From NCBI GenBank assembly GCA_000026125.1, contig CU207211.1, forward strand, positions 310,001 to 374,000: a stretch of 64,000 nt of DNA. Direction: 5' to 3'. The stretch comes from Herminiimonas arsenicoxydans. GTDB lineage: Bacteria; Pseudomonadota; Gammaproteobacteria; Burkholderiales; Burkholderiaceae_D. Each line of letters begins with the position of its first letter. Positions within the stretch are counted from its first letter, which is position 1. Shown in pieces: positions 29,933 to 38,845 of this stretch. The notes beneath the pieces are model-generated. The model was not told the origin of the DNA. It made no database searches and saw nothing but the letters and a program-made list of their open reading frames with translations. Made by a program: the position numbers and the translations under genes.

Positions 29933-30961
29933 ATGATCAAGGAATTCATTTCGCATTCATCAAGTGGCATCGCAAAGGCAACCGCCGGCGCATTTGCAGC
30001 AGTTGCACTGACCGCAACCCCGGCCTTCGCTGCCTGGGAACCAACCAAACCAGTCGAATTCGTTGTGCCAGCTGGCACTGGCGGTGGCGCTGACCAAATG
30101 GCTCGTCTGATTCAAGGCGTCATCATCAAAAACAAACTGATGAAAGAACCTTTGATCGTTGTCAATCGTTCCGGTGGTGCTGGCGCTGAAGGCTTCCTTG
30201 ACGTTAAAGGTTCTAAGGGCGATCCACACAAAATCATCATCACCCTGTCGAACCTGTTCACCACGCCTATGGCAACTGGTGTTCCATTCAACTGGAAAGA
30301 AATGACTCCAGTTGCAATGTTGGCGCTGGATCAATTCGTTCTGTGGACGAATGCTGAAAAGCCATACAAAACGGCAAAAGAGTACATTGATGCAGTCAAG
30401 GCAGCTGGCCCGAACAAGTTCAAAATGGGCGGTACAGGTTCCAAGCAGGAAGATCAAATCATTACTGCCGGCCTGGAAAAAGCTACTGGCACCAAGTTCA
30501 TCTACATTCCATACAAAGGCGGCGGTGAAGTTGCTGTTCAATTAGTTGGTAATCACATCGATTCAACAGTGAACAACCCAATCGAAGCGGTTTCGCAATG
30601 GCGTGCAGGTAAGTTGAAAGCGCTGTGCGTATTCGATGATCAGCGTATGCCTTACAAAGCGAAAATCACCGAAACCCAATCCTGGAATGACATTCCAACT
30701 TGTAAAGAAGCCGGTATCCCAACCGACTACACTATGTTGCGCGGTATTTTCATGCCGCCAAACGTCACTGCTGATCAACTGGCTTACTACGTAGACCTGT
30801 TCACCAAAGTGCGCGCAACGGCAGAGTGGAAAGACTACATGGAAAAAGGTGCGTTCAATACTTCCTTCAAAACCGGTAATGACTTCAAAACATGGCTCGA
30901 AGCTGCAGAGAAGCAACACGCTACTTTGATGCAAGAAGCCGGCTTCATGGCCAAGAAGTAA
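29933..30961 (+). CDS. tctC: Tripartite tricarboxylate transporter substrate-binding protein (TctC/Bug family)
   Basis: Periplasmic solute receptor of a TTT transporter. It has 342 residues. An Ala-rich signal peptide ends near residue 33 (TPAFA-AWEP). The Bug-fold motifs VEFVVPAGTGGGADQMAR, IVVNRSGGAGAEG and FIYIPYKGGGEVAVQL are clear. AGGAGA lies before the ATG. It heads tctC-tctB-tctA and is preceded by a TTGAC-N4-GTCAA site shared with oxc and frc2. Oxalate or a related small dicarboxylate is a reasonable substrate guess; the family also binds citrate, glutamate and others. Confidence 0.94.
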   Translation: MIKEFISHSSSGIAKATAGAFAAVALTATPAFAAWEPTKPVEFVVPAGTGGGADQMARLIQGVIIKNKLMKEPLIVVNRSGGAGAEGFLDVKGSKGDPHKIIITLSNLFTTPMATGVPFNWKEMTPVAMLALDQFVLWTNAEKPYKTAKEYIDAVKAAGPNKFKMGGTGSKQEDQIITAGLEKATGTKFIYIPYKGGGEVAVQLVGNHIDSTVNNPIEAVSQWRAGKLKALCVFDDQRMPYKAKITETQSWNDIPTCKEAGIPTDYTMLRGIFMPPNVTADQLAYYVDLFTKVRATAEWKDYMEKGAFNTSFKTGNDFKTWLEAAEKQHATLMQEAGFMAKK

Positions 30962-30994
30962 CAGACTAATCAGGGGCAAATAAGAAGAGAGGCT

Positions 30995-31019
30995 GCACTA
31001 CCGACTGGTTCGGTAGTGC
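30995..31019 (+). terminator. Hairpin between tctC and tctB
   Basis: A perfect 10-bp stem GCACTACCGA/TCGGTAGTGC with a 5-base loop and no T-tract. Such hairpins often stabilise the binding-protein mRNA and lower expression of the membrane genes. Confidence 0.6.
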
Positions 31020-31072
31020 CAGTTATCTCGCGCGCCCCAACTCATTGTAAAAAATTTTCAGGAGCATTCCTC

Positions 31073-31594
31073 ATGGATCAGAATTTGGAATCCGGCGATG
31101 GCGCTCGCACTGGCGTAGCGACTTATGTCGTAGACGCGGTGGTCGCTGCCATTCTATTGGCGCTGGGTATTACTGTTGTTATCGCAAGCTGGAAATTAGG
31201 TGCGACTTGGGCCAGTGACGGTCCAGGCTCAGGTTATTTCCCATTCGGTATTGGTGTGCTGATCTGCATATCGGGCGCAGGGACATTGCTTACATCGCTC
31301 TTTGGCAAGAACAAAAATACTGAAATTTTCGTCGATGGCGAGCAATTCAAGCGTGTTCTGCAAGTGTTCATTCCGGCAGTTATTTATGTCGGGGCAATCG
31401 AGGTAGTTGGCGTCTATATTTCTTCCGTCGTTTATATCGCATTGTTCATGATCATACTTGGCAAATTCTCTGTTATTAAGGCCATTATCGCGGCGCTCGT
31501 CGTCAATGTCGTATTTTTCATGATGTTTGAAGTGTGGTTTAAAGTGCCCCTGTACAAAGGGTCTATAAATCTTTTGAGCTTCCTCGGTTATTAA
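31073..31594 (+). CDS. tctB: Tripartite tricarboxylate transporter small membrane subunit TctB
   Basis: Small integral-membrane subunit of the TTT system, 173 residues from ATG at 31073, which has AGGAG upstream; the frame from 31016 is not supported. Four membrane segments are visible at about 19-42, 53-72, 97-117 and 125-165. The family signature PGSGYFPFGIGVLICISG is present. It lies between tctC and tctA, the standard order. Confidence 0.93.
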   Translation: MDQNLESGDGARTGVATYVVDAVVAAILLALGITVVIASWKLGATWASDGPGSGYFPFGIGVLICISGAGTLLTSLFGKNKNTEIFVDGEQFKRVLQVFIPAVIYVGAIEVVGVYISSVVYIALFMIILGKFSVIKAIIAALVVNVVFFMMFEVWFKVPLYKGSINLLSFLGY

Positions 31595-31670
31595 GCCTGT
31601 GCATGTGATCGCAAGATCAGATGCTAGCTAATTACTGAGTCAGATTGGAATTCAAGGAGTTTTAAGTAAA

Positions 31671-33200
31671 ATGGACGAAATTAATTCATTATTTCACGGG
31701 TTTGCGGTCATTCTGACGCCAATGAACCTGTTGCTGATGGTAATCGGTATCACCCTGGGTGTGCTGATTGGGGTACTGCCTGGTTTGGGCGGTGCAAACG
31801 GCGTGGCAATTCTGTTGCCACTTACATTCACGATGTCGCCGACTTCAGCGATTATCATGTTGTCGTGTCTGTATTGGGGGGCGTTGTTCGGGGGGGCTAT
31901 TACTTCCATCCTGTTCAATATTCCAGGCGAGCCGTGGTCCGTTGCGACTACGTTCGATGGTTACCCAATGGCGCAAAAAGGTGAGGCTGGTGCAGCATTG
32001 ACCGGTGCTTTCACCTCGTCGTTTATCGGCGCGTTTATTGCTGTTGTCATGATTACCTTCCTGGCACCGCTGGTTGCTAAATTCGCGTTGCGTTTCGGCG
32101 CGCCTGAGTTCTTCTCGGTTTATCTGCTCACCTTCTGTAGTTTCGTTGGTATGGGTAAGGGTTCGCCGCTGAAGATTCTCGCTTCGATGGCGCTGGGCTT
32201 TGCGCTGGCAGCGGTTGGTATGGATACGGTTACCGGTCAGTTGCGTTTGACCTTCGGTTTCGAAGAGTTGATGCGTGGTTTCGACTTCCTGATCGCAGTT
32301 ATCGGTTTGTTCGGTATTGGTGAGATTCTGTTGTCGATGGAAGAGGGCCTCGCGTTCTCCGGTAAATCGGCAAAAATTGATCCTAAAATCGTGTTCCAGA
32401 CCTGGAAAAAACTGCCGCAATACTGGGTTACCTCGTTGCGCAGCGCCATGGTTGGTATCTGGATGGGTATTACCCCAGGCGGTGCAACACCTGCATCGTT
32501 CATGTCCTACGGTCTGGCCAAGAAGATGTCCAAGAACGGTGCGAAGTTCGGTACTGGTGAACTTGAAGGCGTGGTTGCTCCTGAAACTGCAGCGCATGCT
32601 GCTGGTACCGCAGCGTTGCTGCCTATGCTGGCTCTGGGTATCCCGGGTTCGCCAACAGCGGCTGTTCTGCTCGGTGGCTTGCTGATCTGGGGTCTGCAAC
32701 CTGGTCCATTGCTGTTCACTGAACAACATGACTTCGTTTGGGGCCTGATTGCCAGTATGTATCTGGGTAACTTGGTTGGTCTGGTAGTTGTTCTGACGAC
32801 CGTTCCACTGTTTGCATCGATCCTGCGTATTCCATTCTCGATCATTGCACCGGTTATCGTTGTTATTTGCGGCATCGGCGCGTACACCGTTGGTAATGCA
32901 ACGTTCGATATCTGGTTGATGCTGGTATTTGGTGTCGTTGGCTATGTGTTCAAGAAACTGGACTATCCGTTGGCTCCATTGGTTCTGGCGCTGGTCCTGG
33001 GTCGTAATGCAGAAGATTCGTTCCGCCAAGCGATGCTGTCGTCGCAAGGTGACGTATCGGTCATGTTCTCGAACGGTCTGGTTGGCACCATTACCGCTCT
33101 GGCACTGATTATGTTGTTCTGGCCGCTGATTTCTCGTGTGATCGCACTGGTTCGCCCTCCTAAAAAGGATGAATTTGCAGAGCACCGTGCAGCAGAATGA
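31671..33200 (+). CDS. tctA: Tripartite tricarboxylate transporter large permease TctA
   Basis: Large permease of the TTT system, 509 residues with about 11-12 membrane segments. The family signature GVLPGLGGANGVAILLPLTF (about 36-55) and its internal repeat GITPGGATPASFMSYG with EGVVAPETAAHAA are intact. Caa-GGAG lies upstream of the ATG. It ends the tctCBA operon with a good terminator. The complete operon argues for an active importer of a small organic acid. Confidence 0.95.
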   Translation: MDEINSLFHGFAVILTPMNLLLMVIGITLGVLIGVLPGLGGANGVAILLPLTFTMSPTSAIIMLSCLYWGALFGGAITSILFNIPGEPWSVATTFDGYPMAQKGEAGAALTGAFTSSFIGAFIAVVMITFLAPLVAKFALRFGAPEFFSVYLLTFCSFVGMGKGSPLKILASMALGFALAAVGMDTVTGQLRLTFGFEELMRGFDFLIAVIGLFGIGEILLSMEEGLAFSGKSAKIDPKIVFQTWKKLPQYWVTSLRSAMVGIWMGITPGGATPASFMSYGLAKKMSKNGAKFGTGELEGVVAPETAAHAAGTAALLPMLALGIPGSPTAAVLLGGLLIWGLQPGPLLFTEQHDFVWGLIASMYLGNLVGLVVVLTTVPLFASILRIPFSIIAPVIVVICGIGAYTVGNATFDIWLMLVFGVVGYVFKKLDYPLAPLVLALVLGRNAEDSFRQAMLSSQGDVSVMFSNGLVGTITALALIMLFWPLISRVIALVRPPKKDEFAEHRAAE

Positions 33201-33253
33201 TTTTTGCCTAATCTGATCAAGGGGTTGCTGTAATCGGCCTCGAGATGTGATCC

Positions 33254-33295
33254 AATGCCCTGCAAGGTTTTAGCCTTGTGGGGCATTGTTCTTTT
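33254..33295 (+). terminator. Intrinsic terminator of tctCBA
   Basis: AATGCCC-T-GCAAGG pairs with CCTTGT-G-GGGCATT around a TTTTA loop and is followed by TGTTCTTTT. Confidence 0.85.
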
Positions 33296-33413
33296 CCATG
33301 CGGGAACGTTAGCAGGGTAAGTTGGTCTGATTGAGGGCTTTGAATTGTGCTATATCAATATTTTTCTTTCAGTCTTGGGTTAAAAACATCAATTCATAAT
33401 TAAAGGAATCGTT

Positions 33414-34247
33414 ATGCCAGTGATCGCAATGACGCAGGAAATGGGCTCGCTCGCCAAGGATATTGCAGTGCATTTGGCGCAAACGCAGAATCTTGCTGTG
33501 ATGAAGCATGAAGTAATTGATCATCTTGCGGAAAAGATGGATCTGAGCAAAAGCGTAATTCGTCGATTACGTGAAGGGAAGGCCGGTTTCGTCGACAGGA
33601 TAACGACCGATGATGAAAGTATGGCTTTGTACACCGCTGAAGAAGTTTTTGATTTGGCGCGCAAGGGCAACGTGATATTGCGTGGATGGGGTGCTACTTG
33701 TCTGCTTCGGCCTGTGCCTCATGTGGTGACTGTTCGAGTCACGCGCTCCATGAGCAAGCGGGTTGAGTGGCTAATGGCGCATTTGGAAATCGATGATGCG
33801 GACTTTGCGGAGGCGGAAATTCGCCGCAGCGATGCGGCCCATAGCGCGCGTATGCAGCAGCAGTTCGGGGTGGAGTGGGGCGATCCGATTCTATATGATC
33901 TGGTGCTCAATACCGATAGGCTGTCGATTGAAAGCTGTGCATCGCAAATTCTGAACCTGACGAGTCGGCCTGAATTTCAGGAGTCTGCAGCATCGCAAGC
34001 CGTGCTTGAAAACATGGCGCTTGAGACTCATGTGCGCGCTGCGTTGCGGAGTAACTCGGCCAGCCACGATGTAAGAGTTACTATCGAGGCGAATGCCGGG
34101 CATGTCGTATTAAGCGGAATCGTGTTGCATGCGGATGAGTTGATTGCAGCGAAGCGGGTTGCTTCAAGCGTAACCGGTGTTGTCAGTGTGGACAGTCAGT
34201 TGCGCTTGATGGCAAATTCAAAACTCTACTCATCGGGGGCATACTAG
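33414..34247 (+). CDS. Cytidylate kinase-like protein fused to a BON domain
   Basis: 277-residue two-domain protein. The first about 200 residues resemble the cytidylate kinase-like family (P-loop fold), with the late motif LRGWGATCLLRP. The nucleotide loop is degenerate: the expected GSGG-type turn reads MTQEMGSLAKDIA, without a Walker lysine-serine pair. Residues about 210-272 form a BON domain (VRVTIEANAGHVVLSGIV ... GVVSVDSQLRLM), usually a lipid- or ligand-binding module. AAGGA precedes ATG at 33414. It lies between tctCBA and the Crp/Fnr gene. A role in sensing or transport control of oxalate is speculation. Confidence 0.8.
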   Translation: MPVIAMTQEMGSLAKDIAVHLAQTQNLAVMKHEVIDHLAEKMDLSKSVIRRLREGKAGFVDRITTDDESMALYTAEEVFDLARKGNVILRGWGATCLLRPVPHVVTVRVTRSMSKRVEWLMAHLEIDDADFAEAEIRRSDAAHSARMQQQFGVEWGDPILYDLVLNTDRLSIESCASQILNLTSRPEFQESAASQAVLENMALETHVRAALRSNSASHDVRVTIEANAGHVVLSGIVLHADELIAAKRVASSVTGVVSVDSQLRLMANSKLYSSGAY

Positions 34248-34288
34248 TCCGGTAATGCGATTTGGGTCTGACCTGCGGTTTCCCGGGG

Positions 34289-34897
34289 TCAGATTTTTCC
34301 CTGATGTTTCAGCCGACTCAGTGTCTCGGGGGAGAGATTCAGGTAGGAAGCCAATTCTTTTTTCGGGATGCGATCGAACAAATCCGAATGCTTGCGCACA
34401 AAGCGCTGCACACGGCCTGGGGCATCGAGTAAATGAAGAGTAATGGTATGTGCCATAATTTCACTCATCAGGTGCATGACATCGTATTCAAATGCCTGTT
34501 TGACATGCTCATGTTTTTCCATGAACGCAATCCATTGCAATAATGGCAGCTTTACTACGCGGGCTTTTGTCACGCAGATAATACTGTAGGGGGTCGGAGT
34601 TTTTAAGCGCCAGGCGGCGTAACTTGTCTCCATGCTGCGCTCATCCGCGAAGCGCAAGATCATTTCTTTCGCTTGCTGGTTGGTAACCACTCGCTTCAGA
34701 ATGCCATCGAGTATGAAATACTGCTCCATTTCATGCACGCCCTGATGCAGGAGGAAGTCGCCTTTAGGACAATCCACGACGAGCAGATGCGGCTCAAGCT
34801 CGGCCCACTCGCTTTCATTCATCTCTTTCAAGACGACGTTTTGTTTGAGCTGGACACGAATAACATTACGCTCAGGATGGTTATCTACAGTCGGCAT
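34289..34897 (-). CDS. Crp/Fnr-family transcription regulator, candidate oxalate regulator
   Basis: 202-residue regulator with an N-terminal cyclic-nucleotide-like sensor domain (about 20-125), dimer helix (about 128-160) and C-terminal helix-turn-helix (about 162-200). The recognition helix reads SPETLSRLKHQ; Glu191, Ser194 and Arg195 match the E-x-x-S-R pattern by which FNR reads TTGA half-sites. The FNR Fe-S cysteine set is absent (only Cys43 and Cys108), so oxygen sensing is unlikely. An in-frame stop directly precedes the ATG, and no Shine-Dalgarno is visible. It is divergent from oxc, whose promoter carries TTGACCGGGGTCAA. Confidence 0.9.
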   Translation of the reverse strand: MPTVDNHPERNVIRVQLKQNVVLKEMNESEWAELEPHLLVVDCPKGDFLLHQGVHEMEQYFILDGILKRVVTNQQAKEMILRFADERSMETSYAAWRLKTPTPYSIICVTKARVVKLPLLQWIAFMEKHEHVKQAFEYDVMHLMSEIMAHTITLHLLDAPGRVQRFVRKHSDLFDRIPKKELASYLNLSPETLSRLKHQGKI

Positions 34898-34914
34898 TTA
34901 CTTTGATAAAGTAA
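34898..34914. promoter_or_regulatory. 17-bp palindrome at the Crp/Fnr gene start
   Basis: TTACTTT-GAT-AAAGTAA is a perfect dyad abutting the start codon of the regulator gene. It may be an operator or part of its leader. Confidence 0.45.
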
Positions 34915-34962
34915 CAAAAGGATCAGAGGGAAAAGAGCTACCTGGATATCATGCGTTGAAAA

Positions 34963-35005
34963 TTGACCGGGGTCAATGATGGAGGCGCCGACACATCGCT
35001 ATGAT
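34963..35005 (+). promoter_or_regulatory. oxc promoter: Crp/Fnr palindrome and -10 box
   Basis: The perfect palindrome TTGACCGGGGTCAA (34963-34976) is centred 33 bp from the centre of the -10 TATGAT (35000-35005). That places the site near -42 from the expected start, the class II activator position. No -35 element is present, as expected for an activator-dependent promoter. The block is duplicated at 38762. Confidence 0.8.
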
Positions 35006-35019
35006 ACCCCCACTTGGAT

Positions 35020-35146
35020 AGATATGCGTAAAAGCGCATATCTAAGGGTATCTCTAAAAATCAACCGATCTGATTTTTAGAGGTGCCTTGCAAGTAAAAG
35101 GGCTGGCAAAGCGCCAGCGCGCCACGGTCTGAGCAATTGCTCAGAC
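35020..35146 (+). ncRNA. Structured 5' leader of oxc
   Basis: Four hairpins lie in the roughly 160-base leader: AGATATGCG/CGCATATCT (35020-35043); a long stem GGTA-x-CTCTAAAAATCA with its complement (35047-35087); GCTGGC/GCCAGC (35102-35118); and the 20-bp palindrome GTCTGAGCAATTGCTCAGAC (35127-35146). The second is conserved in the frc2 leader with a pair-preserving change. Confidence 0.6.
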
Positions 35147-35172
35147 TAAATTAACGAAGAGAAGAATCCATT

Positions 35173-36885
35173 ATGAAAAACGACATTCAAGCGACGACAG
35201 AAGGCGTAGAGCTGACCGATGGTTTCCATCTGTTGATGGAAGCCCTGGAGATGAACGGTATTACCAACATCTACGGTTTGCTTGGTATTCCTGTCACAGA
35301 GATCGGCCGTATGTGGCAAGCGCGTGGGAACAAGTTCTTCAGTTTCCGTAATGAGCAAAATGCAGGTTATGCGGCATCGGTTGCCGGTTACCTGACCAAG
35401 AAGCCAGGTATTTGCGTGACCGTCTCCGCGCCAGGTTTTCTGAATGGTTTGACTGCTTTGGCCAATGCCACGACCAACTGCTTCCCGATGATCCTGATCA
35501 GCGGTTCCAGCGAACGCGAAGTCGTCGATCTGCAACAAGGCGATTACGAAGAGATGGATCAGCTGAACATCGCTCGTCCACATTGCAAAGCTTCTTTCCG
35601 TATCAACCGTACCGAAGACATCGGTGTTGCTGTTGTGCGCGCAATTCGTACAGCTTTGTCGGGTCGTCCGGGCGGCGTGTATCTGGATATCCCGGCACGT
35701 TTGTTCAGCACCACGATGAGCGCTGAAGAAGGCAAAAAATCGTTGTTCGTTCCAGTTGATCCGGCTCCAGCGCAGATCCCGGGTCCAGACGCTGTTGCGC
35801 GTGCTGTTGCGTTGATCAAAGGCGCCAAAAAGCCATTGATCCTGCTCGGTAAAGGTGCTGCGTACGCACAATGCGACGCAGACATCAAGGCGTTGATCGA
35901 AGAAACCGGTATCCCATTCACGCCAATGTCGATGGCTAAGGGTCTGGTTTCCGATATCCATCCACAATGCGCTGCTGCAGCGCGTTCGATGGTGCTGCAA
36001 GAGTCTGATGTTGTCGTGCTGATCGGCGCACGTCTGAACTGGTTGCTGGCCCACGGTAAAGGCAAGACATGGGGTGGCGCGAAGAAATTTGTGCAAATCG
36101 ACATTCAGGCGAACGAAATGGACAGCAACGTCCCAATCGCAGCGCCGCTGGTTGGTGACGTTGAATCCTGCGTCAACGCACTGCGCGCTGGCTTGAAGGG
36201 CATGACCAAGCCAACCGAATGGATGGACGCCATTGCTGAACGTGCGAGCGGCTCCAAAGCGAAGCTGGGCACCAAGCTGGCTACCGCTACTCCAATCATG
36301 AACTACTTCAACTCGCTGGGCGCAATTCGTGATGTGTTGAAAAACCATCAGGACGTTACCCTGGTCAACGAAGGTGCAAACGCACTCGACAACGCACGTA
36401 TGATCATCGATCAATACCAGCCACGTAAGCGCGTTGATACCGGTACTTGGGGTGTCATGGGTGTTGGTATGGGTTCGGCAGTGGCAGCCGCAGTGGAAAC
36501 CGGCAAGCCAGTCGTTGCAGTTTGCGGCGACAGCGCATTTGGTTTCAGCGGTATGGAAATTGAAACCATCACTCGCTACAACCTGCCAGTAACCGTGATT
36601 ATCATGAACAACGGTGGTATTTATCGTGGCGACGAAGCGAATCCGGCGCATCAGGTTTCATGCATGACGTTCAATCCGAACACACGCTACGATCTGTTGA
36701 TGCAATCCGTCGGCGGTGAAGGCGTTCGCGTCAATACTCCGGAAGAGTTGACCAAAGCTTTGGAAGCGTCCCTCAAGTCAGGCAAGCCTACCTTGATCGA
36801 AGCCATCATCGATCCAGCTGCCGGTGTTGAATCTGGCCGTATCGGCAATCTGAACATCGTTAGCACGATTGGCAAGAAGAAGTAA
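35173..36885 (+). CDS. oxc: Oxalyl-CoA decarboxylase
   Basis: ThDP-dependent enzyme converting oxalyl-CoA to formyl-CoA and CO2. Its 570 residues align end to end with the Oxalobacter formigenes enzyme (568). The ThDP-activating glutamate is Glu61 ([12 protein letters not shown]) and the active-site tyrosine is Tyr125 ([10 protein letters not shown]). ThDP binding is at [11 protein letters not shown] to NNGG near residues 455-480. The C-terminal lid region GVESGRI is present, and the ADP-binding centre for activation is likely. It sits downstream of a Crp/Fnr-type promoter with a structured leader and upstream of frc1. Cytoplasmic core of oxalate catabolism. Confidence 0.98.
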   Translation: MKNDIQATTEGVELTDGFHLLMEALEMNGITNIYGLLGIPVTEIGRMWQARGNKFFSFRNEQNAGYAASVAGYLTKKPGICVTVSAPGFLNGLTALANATTNCFPMILISGSSEREVVDLQQGDYEEMDQLNIARPHCKASFRINRTEDIGVAVVRAIRTALSGRPGGVYLDIPARLFSTTMSAEEGKKSLFVPVDPAPAQIPGPDAVARAVALIKGAKKPLILLGKGAAYAQCDADIKALIEETGIPFTPMSMAKGLVSDIHPQCAAAARSMVLQESDVVVLIGARLNWLLAHGKGKTWGGAKKFVQIDIQANEMDSNVPIAAPLVGDVESCVNALRAGLKGMTKPTEWMDAIAERASGSKAKLGTKLATATPIMNYFNSLGAIRDVLKNHQDVTLVNEGANALDNARMIIDQYQPRKRVDTGTWGVMGVGMGSAVAAAVETGKPVVAVCGDSAFGFSGMEIETITRYNLPVTVIIMNNGGIYRGDEANPAHQVSCMTFNPNTRYDLLMQSVGGEGVRVNTPEELTKALEASLKSGKPTLIEAIIDPAAGVESGRIGNLNIVSTIGKKK

Positions 36886-36893
36886 GACTGGTG

Positions 36894-36968
36894 CGCGCAT
36901 GGCGCAAGCCATGCGCGGGCAGTGGTGAAGCAGCATGGTTGGAAAAGTCAAGCCGGCCACGGCTTGAC
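36894..36968 (+). repeat. Two hairpins after oxc
   Basis: GCGCATGGC-GCAA-GCCATGCGC lies just past the stop. GTCAAGCC-GGCCAC-GGCTTGAC (36947-36968) follows. Neither has a T-run. The second overlaps the proposed frc1 -35, so it could be an operator instead. Confidence 0.55.
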
Positions 36969-37110
36969 ACTCCCTATGATGCGGCACTAGACTAATAGGT
37001 TAAGAACTCCAAGTAGTATTGGAATACAGCCAGTAACATAATGGCGCGATTCCACCTGTATGTCCGGGTGGTTTTTCACTTCCTGAAACGAGAGCACATG
37101 CTTTCAGGAA
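36964..37110 (+). promoter_or_regulatory. frc1 promoter and attenuator-like leader
   Basis: The -35 TTGACA (36964-36969) and -10 TAGACT (36988-36993) are spaced 18 bp. In the leader, CCACCTG/CGGGTGG (37052-37071) plus five T residues forms a terminator about 70 bases before the gene. TGGAAT (37020-37025) can instead pair with ATTCCA (37049-37054), and ATACAG with CTGTAT, so an antiterminator fold is possible. A further hairpin, TTCCTGAAA/TTTCAGGAA, spans 37080-37110. Confidence 0.5.
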
Positions 37111-37144
37111 TAAGTTAAACGATTGAGAAGGAAATTTACCAATC

Positions 37145-38404
37145 ATGAGTCAAACATTACCATTAGCAGGCATTAAGATCATCGATTTCACCCACGTGCA
37201 AGCTGGTCCTGCATGTACGCAGTTGCTGGCTTGGTTCGGCGCTGACGTGATCAAAGTTGAGCGTCCAGGTTCTGGCGACGTGACACGTAACCAGTTGCGC
37301 GATATTCCTGATGCTGACGCCCTGTACTTCACGATGTTGAACAGCAACAAGCGTTCGCTGACTCTGGATACCAAAACTCCTGCAGGTAAAGAAGTTTTGG
37401 AGCGCATGATCAAGGAATCCGACGTCATGGTTGAAAACTTCGGTCCAGGCGCTTTGGATCGTATGGGCTTCTCCTGGGCGCGTATTCAGGAATTGAACCC
37501 AGGCATGATCATGGCTTCGGTCAAGGGTTTCAGCGAAGGTCACCATTACGAAGACTTGAAAGTCTACGAAAACGTGGCGCAATGCGCTGGTGGTGCTGCT
37601 TCCACAACCGGCTTCTGGGACGGCCCACCAACTGTTTCGGCAGCTGCACTGGGTGATACCAATACCGGTATGCATCTGGCAATCGGCATTTTGACAGCCT
37701 TGATGGGTCGTCAAAAAACCGGTAAAGGCCAAAAAGTCGCAGTCGCAATGCAAGACGCCGTGTTGAACCTGTGCCGTGTCAAGCTGCGCGATCAACAGCG
37801 TCTGGATAAACTCGGCGTATTGAAAGAATACCCGCAATATCCACACGGTACATTTACCGATGTCGTGCCACGTGGCGGTAACGCTGGTGGTGGCGGTCAG
37901 CCTGGTTGGGTTCTGAAATGTAAAGGTTGGGAAACTGATCCTAACGCATACATTTATTTCACAGTTCAAGATCACGCTTGGCCACCTATCGCTCATGCAA
38001 TCGGTAAAGATGAATGGGCAAACGATCCAGCGTACAACACTCCAGATGCGCGTCAAGACAAGATCTTTGATATTTTCGCAACGATCGAAGATTGGCTCAA
38101 AGACAAAACCAAATTTGAGGCTGTGGACATCCTGCGCAAATTCGACATTCCATGTGCACCTGTGATGTCGATGAAAGAGATTGCTAATGATCCGTCACTG
38201 CGCGCAAGTGGTTCGATTGTTGAAGTTGAGCACAAAGGTCGCGGCGAGAAATACCTGACCGTTGGTAGCCCGATCAAATTCTCCGATCTGAAGCCAGAAA
38301 TCACTGCATCGCCGCTGTTGGGCGAGCACACTGATGAAGTGTTGGCAAGCCTGGGTTACAGCAAAGAAGAAATCGCTGCATTGCATACATCCAAGGCAGT
38401 TTAA
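37145..38404 (+). CDS. frc: Formyl-CoA:oxalate CoA-transferase 1
   Basis: Class III CoA-transferase moving CoA from formyl-CoA to oxalate. It has 419 residues and is close to O. formigenes Frc (428). Catalytic aspartate is Asp171 ([15 protein letters not shown]), and the mobile glycine loop [16 protein letters not shown] is intact. The position of O. formigenes Trp48 is Gln50 here (DVTRNQLRD), which may affect substrate handling or donor choice. AAGGA lies 11 bases before the ATG. It follows oxc with its own leader and ends in a strong terminator. Succinyl-CoA as donor cannot be excluded. Confidence 0.96.
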   Translation: MSQTLPLAGIKIIDFTHVQAGPACTQLLAWFGADVIKVERPGSGDVTRNQLRDIPDADALYFTMLNSNKRSLTLDTKTPAGKEVLERMIKESDVMVENFGPGALDRMGFSWARIQELNPGMIMASVKGFSEGHHYEDLKVYENVAQCAGGAASTTGFWDGPPTVSAAALGDTNTGMHLAIGILTALMGRQKTGKGQKVAVAMQDAVLNLCRVKLRDQQRLDKLGVLKEYPQYPHGTFTDVVPRGGNAGGGGQPGWVLKCKGWETDPNAYIYFTVQDHAWPPIAHAIGKDEWANDPAYNTPDARQDKIFDIFATIEDWLKDKTKFEAVDILRKFDIPCAPVMSMKEIANDPSLRASGSIVEVEHKGRGEKYLTVGSPIKFSDLKPEITASPLLGEHTDEVLASLGYSKEEIAALHTSKAV

Positions 38405-38433
38405 GAAATATTCGAGCTGATTTTTTAGCTTGT

Positions 38434-38464
38434 AAAAACGGCGCCCTAAGGCGCCGTTTTTTTT
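38434..38464 (+). terminator. Intrinsic terminator of frc1
   Basis: AAAAACGGCGCC pairs with GGCGCCGTTTTT around CTAA and is followed by more T residues. Confidence 0.95.
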
Positions 38465-38761
38465 CGCCTGATTCTTCCCGCAGGCCCATTGTCGCAGCGG
38501 CCGCTGCCGACCTGGAAAGGCGAAGGCTGGGTGCTATAGTGGCAAGTAATAGCGTGTGCTTGCTGTGCCGTGACGCGCCTATCTGCAAATCAATAAGGAG
38601 GAGATGGCAATGTCGTCAGGTTGCATGAGAATTTATTTGTAAATTGCCGGCAAAATGGTTATGTTACTTTTTTGTCGTCATGCAGTGTGATCGTATTGGA
38701 TTTAAGGACTCAGCGATGAGCGTAGCCAGGTCATATGGAGGCTGAGATCATGCGTTGAAAA
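38465..38761. other. Intergenic segment with a possible minigene
   Basis: No standard gene is seen between the frc1 terminator and the frc2 promoter. An extended -10 TGCTATAGT (about 38530) and a perfect AAGGAGGAG (38595-38603) precede a 10-codon frame at 38610-38642 reading MSSGCMRIYL. It could be a leader peptide or chance. Confidence 0.35.
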
Positions 38762-38804
38762 TTGACCGGGGTCAATGATAGAAACACTGGCAGATCGATA
38801 TGAT
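38762..38804 (+). promoter_or_regulatory. frc2 promoter: Crp/Fnr palindrome and -10 box
   Basis: TTGACCGGGGTCAA (38762-38775) and TATGAT (38799-38804) are centred 33 bp apart, exactly as at oxc. The bases before and through the palindrome (ATCATGCGTTGAAAA onward) are identical to 34950-34980. Confidence 0.8.
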
Positions 38805-38845
38805 ACGGCCACTTGATTTGGTGTGTGCAGAAATGCATGCCTGAG

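Noticed and set aside
31845..33185. 446-codon minus-strand frame opposite tctA
   Set aside because: Very Gln/Arg/Asn-rich translation typical of the reverse of a membrane protein gene.
35146..36651. 501-codon minus-strand frame opposite oxc
   Set aside because: Same pattern of composition as the other shadows; oxc is certain on the plus strand.
36947..36968. GTCAAGCC...GGCTTGAC as another Crp/Fnr site at frc1
   Set aside because: The half-sites face outward (GTCAA...TTGAC), opposite to the regulon palindrome, and the -10 spacing differs.
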